64,000 nt of DNA from Ilyomonas sp965247435 (GCA_965247435.1 OZ252019.1:1984001-2048000); one strand, 5' to 3'. Shown: positions 45,756 to 54,636, counted from the stretch's first letter. Numbers and translations are program-made. The notes: generated by a model not told the origin, from the letters alone.

Positions 45756-46479
45756 AGAGAAAAGAACTTATCCCAAAGAATTTTTAGAGTACTTACAGAC
45801 CATTACAAACAAGAGGGCTAAAGTTGTTATTTACCATATTTTAGAACACGGCTTTATAACTACCCAAGACCTTGAAATAACTTATGGTTATAACCATCCG
45901 CCGAGAGCAGCAAGAGACGTGAGAGAAGCGGGCATTCCGCTCCAAACTTTTAAAGTAAAATCGGCTGAAGGCAGAAACATTGCAGCTTATCGGTTTGGTA
46001 GTCTTGAAGAGTTACAAACAAACAGAGTTGCAGGGCGCATTCAGTTTTCCAAAGATTTCAAACATGCACTGTATATAGCAAGCGGTGGTCGTTGCCAGAT
46101 TTGTAACGGACAATTTGAAGAACGATATTTACAAGTTGACCACCGAGTGCCATATGAAGTGGGCGGCGATACGACAGACAGAAACCCAGAACATTTTATG
46201 GTTTTGTGCGGTTCATGCAACCGGGCAAAATCTTGGTCTTGCGAGCATTGCGAAAATTGGCGTGTGCTAAAGCGACCGCCAATTTGCATGGAGTGCTATT
46301 GGGGACAGCCGGAGAACTATAATCACATTGCTATGGAACAAGTTCGCCGACTTGACTTGCAATGGAACGGCGACGAGATACAGTATTACGATGCACTCAA
46401 GCTCATTGCTGACCAGCATAACATAGAATTGCCGGACTTCATTAAGCAAATATTAGCGGACAGAACCAAACGTGAATAA
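45748..46479 (+). CDS. HNH endonuclease, probable restriction enzyme
   Basis: 243 residues from ATG 45748, inside the end of the methylase gene. A winged-helix-like N-terminus (ITTQDLEITYGYNHPPRAAR) precedes an HNH core: CQIC (about 130), VDHRVPYEVGGD, NPEHFMVLCGSCNRAKS. Further Cys pairs (CEHC, CMEC) follow, giving at least two zinc knuckles. Coupling to an adenine methylase makes restriction the best guess. It is followed at once by attC-like site B. Confidence 0.88.
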   Translation: MAKEKRTYPKEFLEYLQTITNKRAKVVIYHILEHGFITTQDLEITYGYNHPPRAARDVREAGIPLQTFKVKSAEGRNIAAYRFGSLEELQTNRVAGRIQFSKDFKHALYIASGGRCQICNGQFEERYLQVDHRVPYEVGGDTTDRNPEHFMVLCGSCNRAKSWSCEHCENWRVLKRPPICMECYWGQPENYNHIAMEQVRRLDLQWNGDEIQYYDALKLIADQHNIELPDFIKQILADRTKRE

Positions 46480-46484
46480 CAACT

Positions 46485-46622
46485 GCCCACAACATGGGGT
46501 TTGGCGCAAGCGGGGCTGACGAACATGGGCTGAACAAAAGCTTTTCAATTTGGCTTCGGTGCAGGCATCAGGCTGACGGAAGTCTATTCCCCGCCGCCAC
46601 AAAGCCTTTAATGTTAGCGGTC
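46485..46622. repeat. attC-like cassette site B
   Basis: It begins GCCCACAACATGGGGTTTGG six bases after the HNH stop and ends CAAAGCCTTTAATGTTAGCGG. GGGGTTTGGCG..GCGGGG pairs imperfectly with CCCCGCCGCCACAAAGCC, and AACAT with ATGTT. The inner module GCAGGCATCAGGCTGACG (46561) corresponds to those of the other sites. It is the shortest of the four at about 138 bases. Confidence 0.68.
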
Positions 46623-46676
46623 CTTGCAAACCGACAGCTCAACAATTTGAAAAACAATAGATAAAACAAACATAAA

Positions 46677-47420
46677 ATGGAGTTCTCACCTTTCAACCAT
46701 GTTGTTAAACTGTGCCTTCAAGGGATGAACATGGAACAATCAGGCAAACCTGAAGAAGCAGGCAAACTATTTCTGCAAGGTTGGAACGAAGCAACAAACG
46801 ACTTTGAAAAATTTCTTGCAGCTCATTATGTAGCGCGACATCAAAAGACTGTTTCCGACAAATTAAATTGGCTTGAAACTACTTTACAGTTTGCATTAAA
46901 AGTGAATGATAACGCTGTTAAAAGTGCTTTCCCTTCTCTGTATTTAAACATTGCCAAATGTTACCAAGACTTAAATGATCCTATCAAAGCAAAAGAATAT
47001 GCTGACTTAGCAATTTCTTTTAAGTATAATCCTTCTGACAAAGGACCATTTTATCACGGGACGAAAGCAGATTTGCAGGTTGGTGATTTACTGACAGCAG
47101 GCGGCAATTCTAATTATAAAGCTGAACTCAAAATGAACCACATTTATTTCACAGCGTTAGTTAACGGAGCAGGACTTGCGGCAGAATTAGCAAAAGGAAA
47201 CAGGGAACCAAGAGTTTATGTAGTTGAACCGACAGGGAACTTTGAAAATGACCCAAATGTTACGGACAAAAAATTTCCTGGAAATCCGACACGTTCATAT
47301 CGCAGTGAAGACCCATTGAAAATCGTTGGTGAAATAACAGACTGGGTAAGACTAACACCCGAGGAACTTCAAAATTGGCAAGAAAGATTGTCGAATGTTA
47401 AAGCAGAAATTATCAACTAA
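46677..47420 (+). CDS. arr: Rifampin ADP-ribosyltransferase (Arr) with N-terminal helical extension
   Basis: 247 residues. The C-terminal ~125 residues are Arr: GPFYHGTKADLQVGDLLT, HIYFTAL, YVVEPTGNFENDPNVTDKKF, PGNPTRSYR, LKIVGEITDW. His127, Tyr157 and Asp192 fall at the same spacing (30 and 35) as the catalytic H19, Y49 and D84 of mycobacterial Arr. It should ADP-ribosylate rifamycins and confer resistance. Arr is normally about 140 residues; here about 120 extra residues with TPR-like helices (NHVVKLCLQGMNMEQSGKPE, LYLNIAKCYQDLNDPIKAKE) precede it. It sits as one cassette between sites B and C. Confidence 0.92.
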   Translation: MEFSPFNHVVKLCLQGMNMEQSGKPEEAGKLFLQGWNEATNDFEKFLAAHYVARHQKTVSDKLNWLETTLQFALKVNDNAVKSAFPSLYLNIAKCYQDLNDPIKAKEYADLAISFKYNPSDKGPFYHGTKADLQVGDLLTAGGNSNYKAELKMNHIYFTALVNGAGLAAELAKGNREPRVYVVEPTGNFENDPNVTDKKFPGNPTRSYRSEDPLKIVGEITDWVRLTPEELQNWQERLSNVKAEIIN

Positions 47421-47437
47421 TTTCTGAAATGCAATAC

Positions 47438-47656
47438 AGAAAACAACGAACCGCTGAGAAAAGGTTTGCCGCAAGGCTGGCTGACGGAATTACAATCGGC
47501 TGTTGTACTACTATCAGCTAATATCGGGCTTGACCGACCGAATTCTATTTGGCTTTTAGTTGTTAACTTTAAATTCAGTTTTTCAATCGGCTTCAGTTGC
47601 CGGACTGACAGTTATAAAATACCACTTATTCGCCAAGCCCTAAACCGTTGTGCGTC
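47438..47656. repeat. attC-like cassette site C
   Basis: The left arm GAAAACAACG, then AAGGTTTGCCGCAAGGCTGG, pairs with the right arm CCACTTATTCGCCAAGCCCT, then AAACCGTTGTGCG. The interior has GGGCTTGACCGACCGAATTC (47526), shared with site A, and TTCAGTTGCCGGACTGACA (47592), shared with sites A and D. It starts 18 bases after the arr stop and ends 19 bases before the next gene. Confidence 0.68.
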
Positions 47657-47674
47657 ATTTAAAAAAACTTCATT

Positions 47675-48304
47675 GTGGACACCTATAAAGAAACATTTGA
47701 AACTTGGAATAAAGTAGCAAAACTTTATCAGGACAAGTTTATGGATTTGACCTTATATGATGACACCTATGATACATTTTGCGAGGAGATAAATAGAAAA
47801 AATGCGGCAATTTTAGAAATCGGGTGTGGTCCGGGGAACATCACAAAATATTTACTTAACAAAAGACCAGACTTTAGAATGGAAGGAATTGACATTTCGC
47901 CAAATATGATTGAATTAGCAAAAGCAAATAACCCATCAGCTTGCTTTCAGGTTCTGGACTGTAGAGAAATAGGCAAGTTACAAAGTAAGTTTAACGGCAT
48001 TATTTGTGGATTTTGTTTTCCGTATTTATCAGAATTTGACAGTTCTAAATTAATTAAAGACTGCGGTAACTTACTTGAAGACAAAGGAGTTTTATACATC
48101 AGTTTTGTTGAAGGCGATTATAGTAAATCAGGTTTTCAAACTGCGAGTACTGGCGACAGAACATATTTTTATTTTCATACATTAGACAGTCTGACAAAAG
48201 TACTTACGGACAATAATTTTGAAATCATTCAAATACTTAGTAAAGATTACAAAAGAAGCATTGCGATGGAAGAAGTACACACAATTATAATTGTGCGAAA
48301 ATAA
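47675..48304 (+). CDS. Class I SAM-dependent methyltransferase
   Basis: 209 residues from a GTG start. Motif I is AILEIGCGPGNITKYLL (about 45-61), motif II is MEGIDISPNMIELAKA, and the motif IV region is NGIICGFCFPYLSEF. It resembles small-molecule or antibiotic-type methyltransferases; the target is unknown. The gene is notably A+T rich compared with the flanking core. The cassette lies between sites C and D and has no obvious promoter of its own. Confidence 0.88.
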   Translation: MDTYKETFETWNKVAKLYQDKFMDLTLYDDTYDTFCEEINRKNAAILEIGCGPGNITKYLLNKRPDFRMEGIDISPNMIELAKANNPSACFQVLDCREIGKLQSKFNGIICGFCFPYLSEFDSSKLIKDCGNLLEDKGVLYISFVEGDYSKSGFQTASTGDRTYFYFHTLDSLTKVLTDNNFEIIQILSKDYKRSIAMEEVHTIIIVRK

Positions 48305-48308
48305 ACGA

Positions 48309-48510
48309 ACGCACAACAAAAGGTTTGGCGTTATGGCAGGGCGACGAACAAGCCATCAGCATTTGTTCATTATTCAGCTTTAGTTCGGGCAGACAGTAAG
48401 CTATTGAACAAAAGAATATGTTTTGTACTTTGGTTCTTTATGCGGCTTCAGTTATCGGCTGACGTTTTTCAAATGCTTCCACACCACCAAGCCCTCATCG
48501 TTGGCGGCTA
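48309..48510. repeat. attC-like cassette site D
   Basis: It begins CGCACAACAAAAGGTTTGGC five bases after the methyltransferase stop and ends CACCAAGCCCTCATCGTTGG, then CGGC. AACAAAAGGTTTGGCG pairs with CACCAAGCCCTCATCGTT. The interior contains TTCAGTTATCGGCTGACG (48447) and AGTTCGGGCAGACAG, again echoing sites A and C. It stops 20 bases before the TPR gene. Confidence 0.7.
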
Positions 48511-48530
48511 TTGAACTTGACACCTTATTT

Positions 48531-49370
48531 ATGAAATATTTTTTAATTTTTATTTTTCTGATTGGGACGAACCTTAAAGCTCAAACTGCTTTAAATTTTG
48601 ACAAACGCTTTGTTGAAAGTGAAGATAAATGGGTTGCTTTTCAAAAAGGAAAGGACAGTTCTTATTTGTATGGCTTTATTTATATTGACGAACAAGCAGG
48701 ATTGACTTTTAATTATGAAGGAAATTTTAAAATATCGCCAGCCGGCGAATTCATTCCAAAAAAACTTGACAGTACAAATTTTAAAATACGCTTACAGCCA
48801 AACAATGTTTTCGTTGCGTTCATCCCTGACAATAAATTTGAAGAACTCCAGATTACCGCAATCCCTGATTGGTTAAAATATTATAAAACGGACACGAACT
48901 CAGTAGAAAGACTTTATCATTGGGGATACATATACAATGGTTGGGATGAATGTGCAAAAGCCTTGACTTTTCTTGAAAAAGCGCAAAAAATAAATCCAAA
49001 ATTCAAAGGGCTTGAAGTTGAACTTGCTTATTCATATAATTGCTTAAACCAGTTCGGCAAAGCGATTTTAGTGTTGCAAGGTGCGCTTGAAACAAATCCA
49101 GCAGATGCTTATATTAATAAGGAACTGATTTATGCCCAAATGAAATCAGGACAATCAGATAAAGCTGCGGAAAGTTGTAAGAACGCCATAAGGGTGTGTA
49201 CAGACACATCTTATAACAGCGAAAACTGTTATAATATTTTACACCATTTCTATGAAAATAAAGACAAGGCAAATTTTATATTGTGGTTAAACGAAACAAA
49301 AAAGTGGACTTCGGGCAATGAAAAAATGACGGGAAGCATTAAAGTAATGGAAGAAGAAATTGGTAAATAA
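48531..49370 (+). CDS. Exported TPR-repeat protein
   Basis: 279 residues from ATG 48531 with a signal peptide (MKYFLIFIFLIGTNLKAQ). A beta-rich N-terminal half (ESEDKWVAFQKGKDSSYLYG) is followed by TPR units (ALTFLEKAQKINPKFKGLEV, ELAYSYNCLNQFGKAILVLQ, YAQMKSGQSDKAAESCKNAI). It is probably a periplasmic or outer-membrane protein-interaction factor. It is the last cassette seen; the IS256-like element starts 15 bases past its stop, where a fifth site would be expected. Confidence 0.8.
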   Translation: MKYFLIFIFLIGTNLKAQTALNFDKRFVESEDKWVAFQKGKDSSYLYGFIYIDEQAGLTFNYEGNFKISPAGEFIPKKLDSTNFKIRLQPNNVFVAFIPDNKFEELQITAIPDWLKYYKTDTNSVERLYHWGYIYNGWDECAKALTFLEKAQKINPKFKGLEVELAYSYNCLNQFGKAILVLQGALETNPADAYINKELIYAQMKSGQSDKAAESCKNAIRVCTDTSYNSENCYNILHHFYENKDKANFILWLNETKKWTSGNEKMTGSIKVMEEEIGK

Positions 49371-49505
49371 AAAAACCGGGTAATGTACTGAAAAATAGTT
49401 GGTAGTTTTTCGGATAAAATTTCTTTTATTGGCGCTATTAATCTGAAGAGGAAGCAAGCGCTGCTGGAGAGCAACTTGCCGGGCAATAAGATTAATGCTT
49501 ATACG

Positions 49506-49553
49506 AAAAAAGTAAGGGTTGCGCAGTTAAGCTGTTCAACCCTTACTTTTTTT
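49506..49553. terminator. Bidirectional terminator inside the IS256-like element
   Basis: A 16-base perfect stem AAAAAAGTAAGGGTTG/CAACCCTTACTTTTTT with a 16-base loop, 25 bases after the transposase stop. It would end both transposase transcription and reading from the cassette side. Confidence 0.85.
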
Positions 49554-49577
49554 GGTAAGCACAATGGCTCAGAAAAC

Positions 49578-50554
49578 TCAAAGCCGGGATTTATTCCTGA
49601 AGTAGATATACCATTTGATAAAGTTGATTCTGTTATTTTTGGTTAATCCTCTGTGCAGGTCCAAATGATTTTTGAGATGCCCGAAGTAAGATTCTATGCC
49701 ATTGGTTGTTTTAGGAATGTTGCTGTCAGCGAGGTAACAAAACATATGGGGCAAAGCTCTTTTGATGGTAAAAAAAGAACGCCTGATTAATTTATGTTTA
49801 TACCAATATCTGCCCGTTTCAGCTTTGTATGATTTTTCTTTCAGAAAGTCTTTATGCTTATTTTCCCAATCGGTTAACCGGTGTATCCAGTATTGTTTGT
49901 CATTATGTGTTTGGATGCGATGTATCATTAAAACCAATACCCTTAATTCTTTGCCGGCATCGTAGCCTGGATTGGCTGTAAGCCACAGCAGACACATTCT
50001 CTGGATGTGTACAAGGCATCGCTGAATGGTAACACCAGGCATTGTTTTTTTGATGGCTTTAAGGGTAGCTTTATGACCATCACAGGTAATAGAAGTTATC
50101 TGTAAGCCAAGGTTCAGCAGGTTCAATAAATCTTCTTTTATTTCTTCGTACCGCTCTGCATCTGAAAACCGGAACAACTGTGTATAGCTGATGGGATCAT
50201 CCTGATAGCATACTACACAAAACTTTTTAAAGTAAGTGGCATCTACCCTTAAGTAAATATTATCATGATGAATAATAGGCGTTAGAGGGGCTCTGTCAAG
50301 AAAATAATAAAAGGTTTTTTGAAGGGTATCTTTTGATAAACCACTATCTCTCTGGAGCGTCTTGTAAGTTTGCCTTTCCACTACCCATTTACGAAACCAG
50401 ACAAACCGGTTTTCTATAGTTTGAACCCTATCATTATAAGTAAATAAAATGCCGCACTGCTTACATTTAAACCGCTGTTTACCGCCTTGCTTACCCCAGC
50501 CTATTACCTGTAAACTGCTACAAGCCCAGCATCGCTTTTTTTAAGCTTTTTCAT
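49578..50554 (-). pseudogene. IS256/IS1249-like transposase, frameshifted near its start
   Basis: The catalytic part is intact: Asp in LRVDATYF, Asp in ITCDGHKATL, Cys/His in IQRCLVHIQR and Glu in NGIESYFGHL. Upstream in the same frame is a zinc ribbon (CWACSS..CKQCGILF), but this frame meets TAA before any ATG. A good start, MKKLKK at 50554, lies in the other frame and joins at a run of seven A (50536-50542 on the minus strand). One more A would restore MKKLKKKRCWACSS. So either a one-base loss inactivated it or the run promotes slippage. Without the fix only the part from about 50381 would be made. Confidence 0.75.
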
Positions 50555-50566
50555 TTACAAAAAAAC

Positions 50567-50590
50567 TTATGTGAAAGCGCTTTCACATAA
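50567..50590. promoter_or_regulatory. Perfect 24-base palindrome before the transposase
   Basis: TTATGTGAAAGC is followed directly by its exact complement, giving dyad symmetry with no loop, 13 bases upstream of the transposase start. This suggests an operator or end-binding site, or a structure that blocks read-through translation. Confidence 0.7.
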
Positions 50591-50784
50591 CTTCTCTCAA
50601 ACCCTTTGCTGCACTGAGTTACAAGGAATTTTACCAACTATTTTTCAGTATTATACCAAAAACCGCTGCAACGAGTGCACTGGCAATAGCATGGCTTGAG
50701 CAGTTGCACTTGTACATACCTAATCCTTATCATCTATAACCTATTAATTGCTGCGGCTAACCGGCAAAGCTTAAACATACTATT

Positions 50785-51246
50785 ATGACGACAGCTTTTG
50801 AACGGAATAATTACTTCACAAGGCTAATCTGGCTGTTCCCGGTTGTATATGTTTTTCATATAACGGAAGAAGCTAACGGCTTTGCTAACTGGGTTACCAA
50901 CATATTAGGCGGGCAGATGACCATGAAGCCATTTATCATCAACAATTCAATTTTTATGTTGGTATTGTTGACCCTTTGTTTTATTGCAGCACGACAGCAA
51001 AAACCATGGAGTACCTTTTTGCTGTTCTTTTGGGTAAGCGCACAGGAATTCTGGAATTTCGTTTTTCATATTTATGCTGAATTTAAGTTTAATGCCTACT
51101 CGCCGGGCTACTTTACAGCCATTTTATTATACCTGCCTGTATATTTTTACCTGTCTTACATTTGTCTCCGTGAAAAATTTTTATCATGGAAAGTATGGTT
51201 ACTTGCCTTTGTTGTAAGTATAGCAGGTATGGCTTTTACAATTTAG
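50785..51246 (+). CDS. HXXEE-family membrane protein
   Basis: 153 residues with four predicted membrane segments. The family motif is His-Ile-Thr-Glu-Glu in VVYVFHITEEANGF near residue 25; a second His/Glu pair lies in QEFWNFVFHIYAE. The function of the HXXEE family is unknown; the conserved His and Glu suggest a metal site in the membrane. It is the first gene to the right of the island. Confidence 0.8.
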   Translation: MTTAFERNNYFTRLIWLFPVVYVFHITEEANGFANWVTNILGGQMTMKPFIINNSIFMLVLLTLCFIAARQQKPWSTFLLFFWVSAQEFWNFVFHIYAEFKFNAYSPGYFTAILLYLPVYFYLSYICLREKFLSWKVWLLAFVVSIAGMAFTI

Positions 51247-51568
51247 GCCGGGCTGTATCATTTTAAAAATATCCCGTGGGACAAATGGATTTGATGGAAT
51301 TGTGTTTGTTATAAAGCTGTACGCTACAGCAGGTTTGGCAACGGGTTCCAATCGGTTCGGAAGTTTGGTTATTTGAATAAACAAAAAGTAGTGACTCAAT
51401 TTTAAATTCAGGAACTATGAAAACCTGTGGGGTTAAATAGCTTTGTAAGATAAAAACGTGTAGTAACGGGAGGGGTTAATCGCTGTTAGTTTCAAAGGGA
51501 GTCACTACCGAACAAAAGATATACAACAGAAAGTTAGAAGGCCGGATTGACTATCGGGAATCATCTAT
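51247..51568. other. Intergenic gap, no gene seen
   Basis: About 320 bases between convergent genes. No strong terminator or coding frame was recognised. Confidence 0.5.
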
Positions 51569-53365
51569 CTATATTGCATACGTTCCGCTCACATTCAGTT
51601 TGCTCTTATGATAACCGTACATAAAATAAATAATTAAGCCAAGCACGAGCCAGGATCCAAACCAGGCCCAGTTTTTACCCGTCATACCGGTTAATAAATA
51701 CAAGCAGGAAGAAAGGCCCAGCAAAGGAATGAGCGAGAGGTTATTCAAAAAAGTAATGACCGCAATAGCAACAAGCAACAGCCACAGAATAATGGTTGAC
51801 AGCTTCAGCGAAGCATTGTTGAAATACAGCACATCCTTCAGGTTGTCGGCAGCATGGTCTTTAAAATCACCATTGAATAATTCTGAAAAATAGTTATGTC
51901 CGGCGCTATTGTTTGCAAAAAAGAAAAGAATAAGGATCGTGCATAAAATAATGAGCGGAAAAATAAATTTACCATTGATATACGGCATGTTGAACCTGCC
52001 GGCTTCCTTTTCTTTACGCGGAATTAATAATACCCCGCCGCATACCAGCACAAAAGCAAACAGCGTTGCAATGCTGGTAAAATCGAGTACAAAAACTTTA
52101 TCGGTAAACAACAGGGGAACGCCTACCACAATGCCGGTGATAAGGGTAGAAAAAGAAGGCGTCTGGTATTTAGGATGAATTTTTTCGAAACGGGTTGGCA
52201 GTAATCCGTCGCGGCTCATGCTCATCCAGATACGCGGCTGTCCCATCTGGAATACCAGCAGCACGCTTGTCATAGCCACTACTGCCGCCAGCGATACGAG
52301 GAACTGCATCCAGCCTACATTGCTGGCTTCAAATATCTTGGCCAGCGGATCACCTACATTATTAAATTTTTCGTAGCTCAATACACCGGTAAGTACCAGT
52401 GTAAGCAAAATGTAAACGACGGTACAAATCACTAAAGAAAGTATCATGCTGCGCGGCAGGTCGCGTTGCGGGTTTTTGCTTTCCTCCGCCATTACACTGA
52501 TTGCGTCAAACCCAATATACGCAAAGAAAACGCCGCTCACCGCGCGCATTACACCACTAAAACCATTGGGCATAAACGACCGTACACCGGCACTGTTCAG
52601 CGGCGTCCAGTTATCCGGGTTTACATAATATGCGCCAACAGCAATCACCAATACAATAATGCAGAGCTTTAATATCACCATGATGTTGCTGAAGTTTCTG
52701 GATTCTTTTACGCCTACATATACCAATGTTGTTATGAGCAGGCAGATAACCAGCGCCGGCATATCAAAAATAATCCGCAGGCCGCCGATGACCGGTGCGG
52801 TGTTCCAGGCATTGATGAGTTCCTGTGTGGAGGCGGTGAGACCGGATGCGGCGGCTGATGCATTTTCTAATACGGCGCCGTGTGCCTCCATATAGCTGCA
52901 ACTTAAATAATCGGGGATATGAACACCGATGCGGCTCATGAAAAGGGTAAAATAATCGCTCCACGAAAAAGCCACATAGATATTGCCAATGGAATATTCC
53001 ATAATCAGCGCCCAGCCGATGATCCAGGCAAACAACTCGCCGAACGATGCATAGGCATACGTGTAGGCGCTGCCTGCAACGGGTATGCGGCTTGCAAACT
53101 CGGAGTAGCACATAGCTGTAAAGCCGCAGGCCACTGCACAAATAATGAAGAGGATCACCACACCGGGGCCGCCATTGTAGCAGGCTTGTCCGAGACTACT
53201 GAAGCTGCCTGCGCCGATAATGGCTGCGATACCAAAGAACGTAAGATCACGGAGGGTAAGCACGCGTTTTAATCCGCTGCCGCCGCCATGCGCAGCTTCT
53301 TCATTGGTAGCAGCGTCTGCCAGTATCTTAGCGATGTTTTTTTTGCGGAACAGCGGATGCGGCAT
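51569..53365 (-). CDS. APC-family amino acid permease (cationic amino acid transporter-like)
   Basis: 598 residues with about 13-14 membrane segments. The APC signature FFGIAAIIGAGSFSSLGQ lies near 43-60, followed by SEFASRIPVAGSAYTYAYAS, the CAT-type TM3 motif. There is an insertion between TM3 and TM4 (residues about 155-190) and a long loop near 490-520. It should import amino acids by H+ symport; substrate specificity cannot be read. Monocistronic. Confidence 0.88.
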   Translation of the reverse strand: MPHPLFRKKNIAKILADAATNEEAAHGGGSGLKRVLTLRDLTFFGIAAIIGAGSFSSLGQACYNGGPGVVILFIICAVACGFTAMCYSEFASRIPVAGSAYTYAYASFGELFAWIIGWALIMEYSIGNIYVAFSWSDYFTLFMSRIGVHIPDYLSCSYMEAHGAVLENASAAASGLTASTQELINAWNTAPVIGGLRIIFDMPALVICLLITTLVYVGVKESRNFSNIMVILKLCIIVLVIAVGAYYVNPDNWTPLNSAGVRSFMPNGFSGVMRAVSGVFFAYIGFDAISVMAEESKNPQRDLPRSMILSLVICTVVYILLTLVLTGVLSYEKFNNVGDPLAKIFEASNVGWMQFLVSLAAVVAMTSVLLVFQMGQPRIWMSMSRDGLLPTRFEKIHPKYQTPSFSTLITGIVVGVPLLFTDKVFVLDFTSIATLFAFVLVCGGVLLIPRKEKEAGRFNMPYINGKFIFPLIILCTILILFFFANNSAGHNYFSELFNGDFKDHAADNLKDVLYFNNASLKLSTIILWLLLVAIAVITFLNNLSLIPLLGLSSCLYLLTGMTGKNWAWFGSWLVLGLIIYFMYGYHKSKLNVSGTYAI

Positions 53366-53597
53366 GTGGTGTTTGGTTTTGGATAGGGAAGATAGAGAAA
53401 AATCGTTGTAAGATTTTCATAACAGGATAAGAACTTTGTAAGCAGCCGGCAACATAAATAAAACCATTTGCACAAGAAAAAAATAAATCATCAGCCTTAA
53501 TACATCCACCAGTATCTGTAATCAGCACCTTTTCATTATTTGGTCCCGGTGTAAGTATGTGATAGGAAACCTCACTAATGGTATAGGTGCCTTAATA

Positions 53598-54563
53598 TTA
53601 CGAATCCCGGCTGATTAGATAATCAATTACCTCTAAAAGGTTTTTCTTTCGCGAAGAAAGCACTGCGATATCCTCGAGGTGCTGCAGGGCTTTGCCCACA
53701 TATTTTTCTTTGAGGTCTTTTGCCCAATCATCCACACCGCAGGCTTTATAGATGGCTAATACCCGTTCTACTTTATTTTCCTCATTGCCCTGCATCAGCG
53801 ATTGCAGCTCCGTTTGTTGGTTAACGCTTGCCCTTTCCAGCGCATGTAGCAGTAAAAATGTTTTCTTATTCTGGCGAATATCGCCGCCTACATCTTTACC
53901 AAATTTCTCCGGATCGCCAAAAGCATCTAAGTAATCGTCCTGTATTTGAAATGCGATACCGAGGTTGCGGCCCAACTCATATATGTGATTGCAGTTACCG
54001 GCGCTGGCGCCGCCTAACATAGCGCCCATCTGCAGCGAGGCGGCAAGCAATACAGAGGTCTTCAGCTCAATCATCCGCAGGTAATCTTCCGGTTTTACGG
54101 TTGTTGTTTTTTCAAAGTCCATATCCAGTTGCTGGCCTTCACATACCTGCTTGGCCGTTTTGTTGAAAACAGCAATGATACGCTGCAGGTAAGATGGGTT
54201 TATCCTGTTTAAATATTCATACGCCACAATCAGCATTACATCGCCGGCGAGCAGCGCGGTGCTGTCGCCGTATTTTGTATGCACGGTTGGCAGGCCGCGG
54301 CGCAGGGTGGCTTTATCCATCATATCGTCGTGGATAAGGGTAAAGTTGTGGAAGAGTTCGATGGCGGTAGCTACCTGCCAGGCGTCGGGATTGATATTAT
54401 CAAACAGTTCGTTGCCCATCAGGCACAGGACAGGCCGGATGCGCTTGCCGCCAATGCCCAAAAAATAATCGCCCGGTTCATACAAAGAAACGGGCTGTTC
54501 AGGAAAATGCTTTACCTCGAAACGCTCTTTAAAAGCAACGATCAATTCCCGGAATGAATGCAT
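53598..54563 (-). CDS. (E)-prenyl diphosphate synthase
   Basis: 321 residues with both Asp-rich motifs: DDMMD at 79-83 (FARM, LIHDDMMDKATLRRG) and DDYLD at 209-213 (SARM, FQIQDDYLDAFGD). It condenses isopentenyl diphosphate with allylic diphosphates. Phe74, five residues before the FARM, is a feature linked in archaeal enzymes to stopping at C20, so a geranylgeranyl product is a fair inference, but farnesyl or longer products remain possible. Confidence 0.88.
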   Translation of the reverse strand: MHSFRELIVAFKERFEVKHFPEQPVSLYEPGDYFLGIGGKRIRPVLCLMGNELFDNINPDAWQVATAIELFHNFTLIHDDMMDKATLRRGLPTVHTKYGDSTALLAGDVMLIVAYEYLNRINPSYLQRIIAVFNKTAKQVCEGQQLDMDFEKTTTVKPEDYLRMIELKTSVLLAASLQMGAMLGGASAGNCNHIYELGRNLGIAFQIQDDYLDAFGDPEKFGKDVGGDIRQNKKTFLLLHALERASVNQQTELQSLMQGNEENKVERVLAIYKACGVDDWAKDLKEKYVGKALQHLEDIAVLSSRKKNLLEVIDYLISRDS

Positions 54564-54636
54564 AGATATAATGTGTGCTGCAAAATAAGCCGCTAAGTGT
54601 GGATCGAAAAAACTAATTCTTTTTCAGTTATGAAAC

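Larger units (their letters stand above)
49386..50650 (-). mobile_element. IS256/IS1249-like insertion sequence
   Basis: It is bounded by 19-base perfect inverted repeats, TACTGAAAAATAGTTGGTA (49386-49404) and its complement (50632-50650). It contains one minus-strand transposase, a terminator at its 3' end and a 24-base palindrome before the gene. Total length about 1.26 kb. No convincing target duplication is visible next to the ends. Confidence 0.8.

Noticed and set aside
49430..49505. Protein-like stretch (RKQALLESNLPGNKINAYTK) inside the IS256-like element
   Set aside because: It is too short, has no start, and is bounded by the element end and a terminator; it may be chance.
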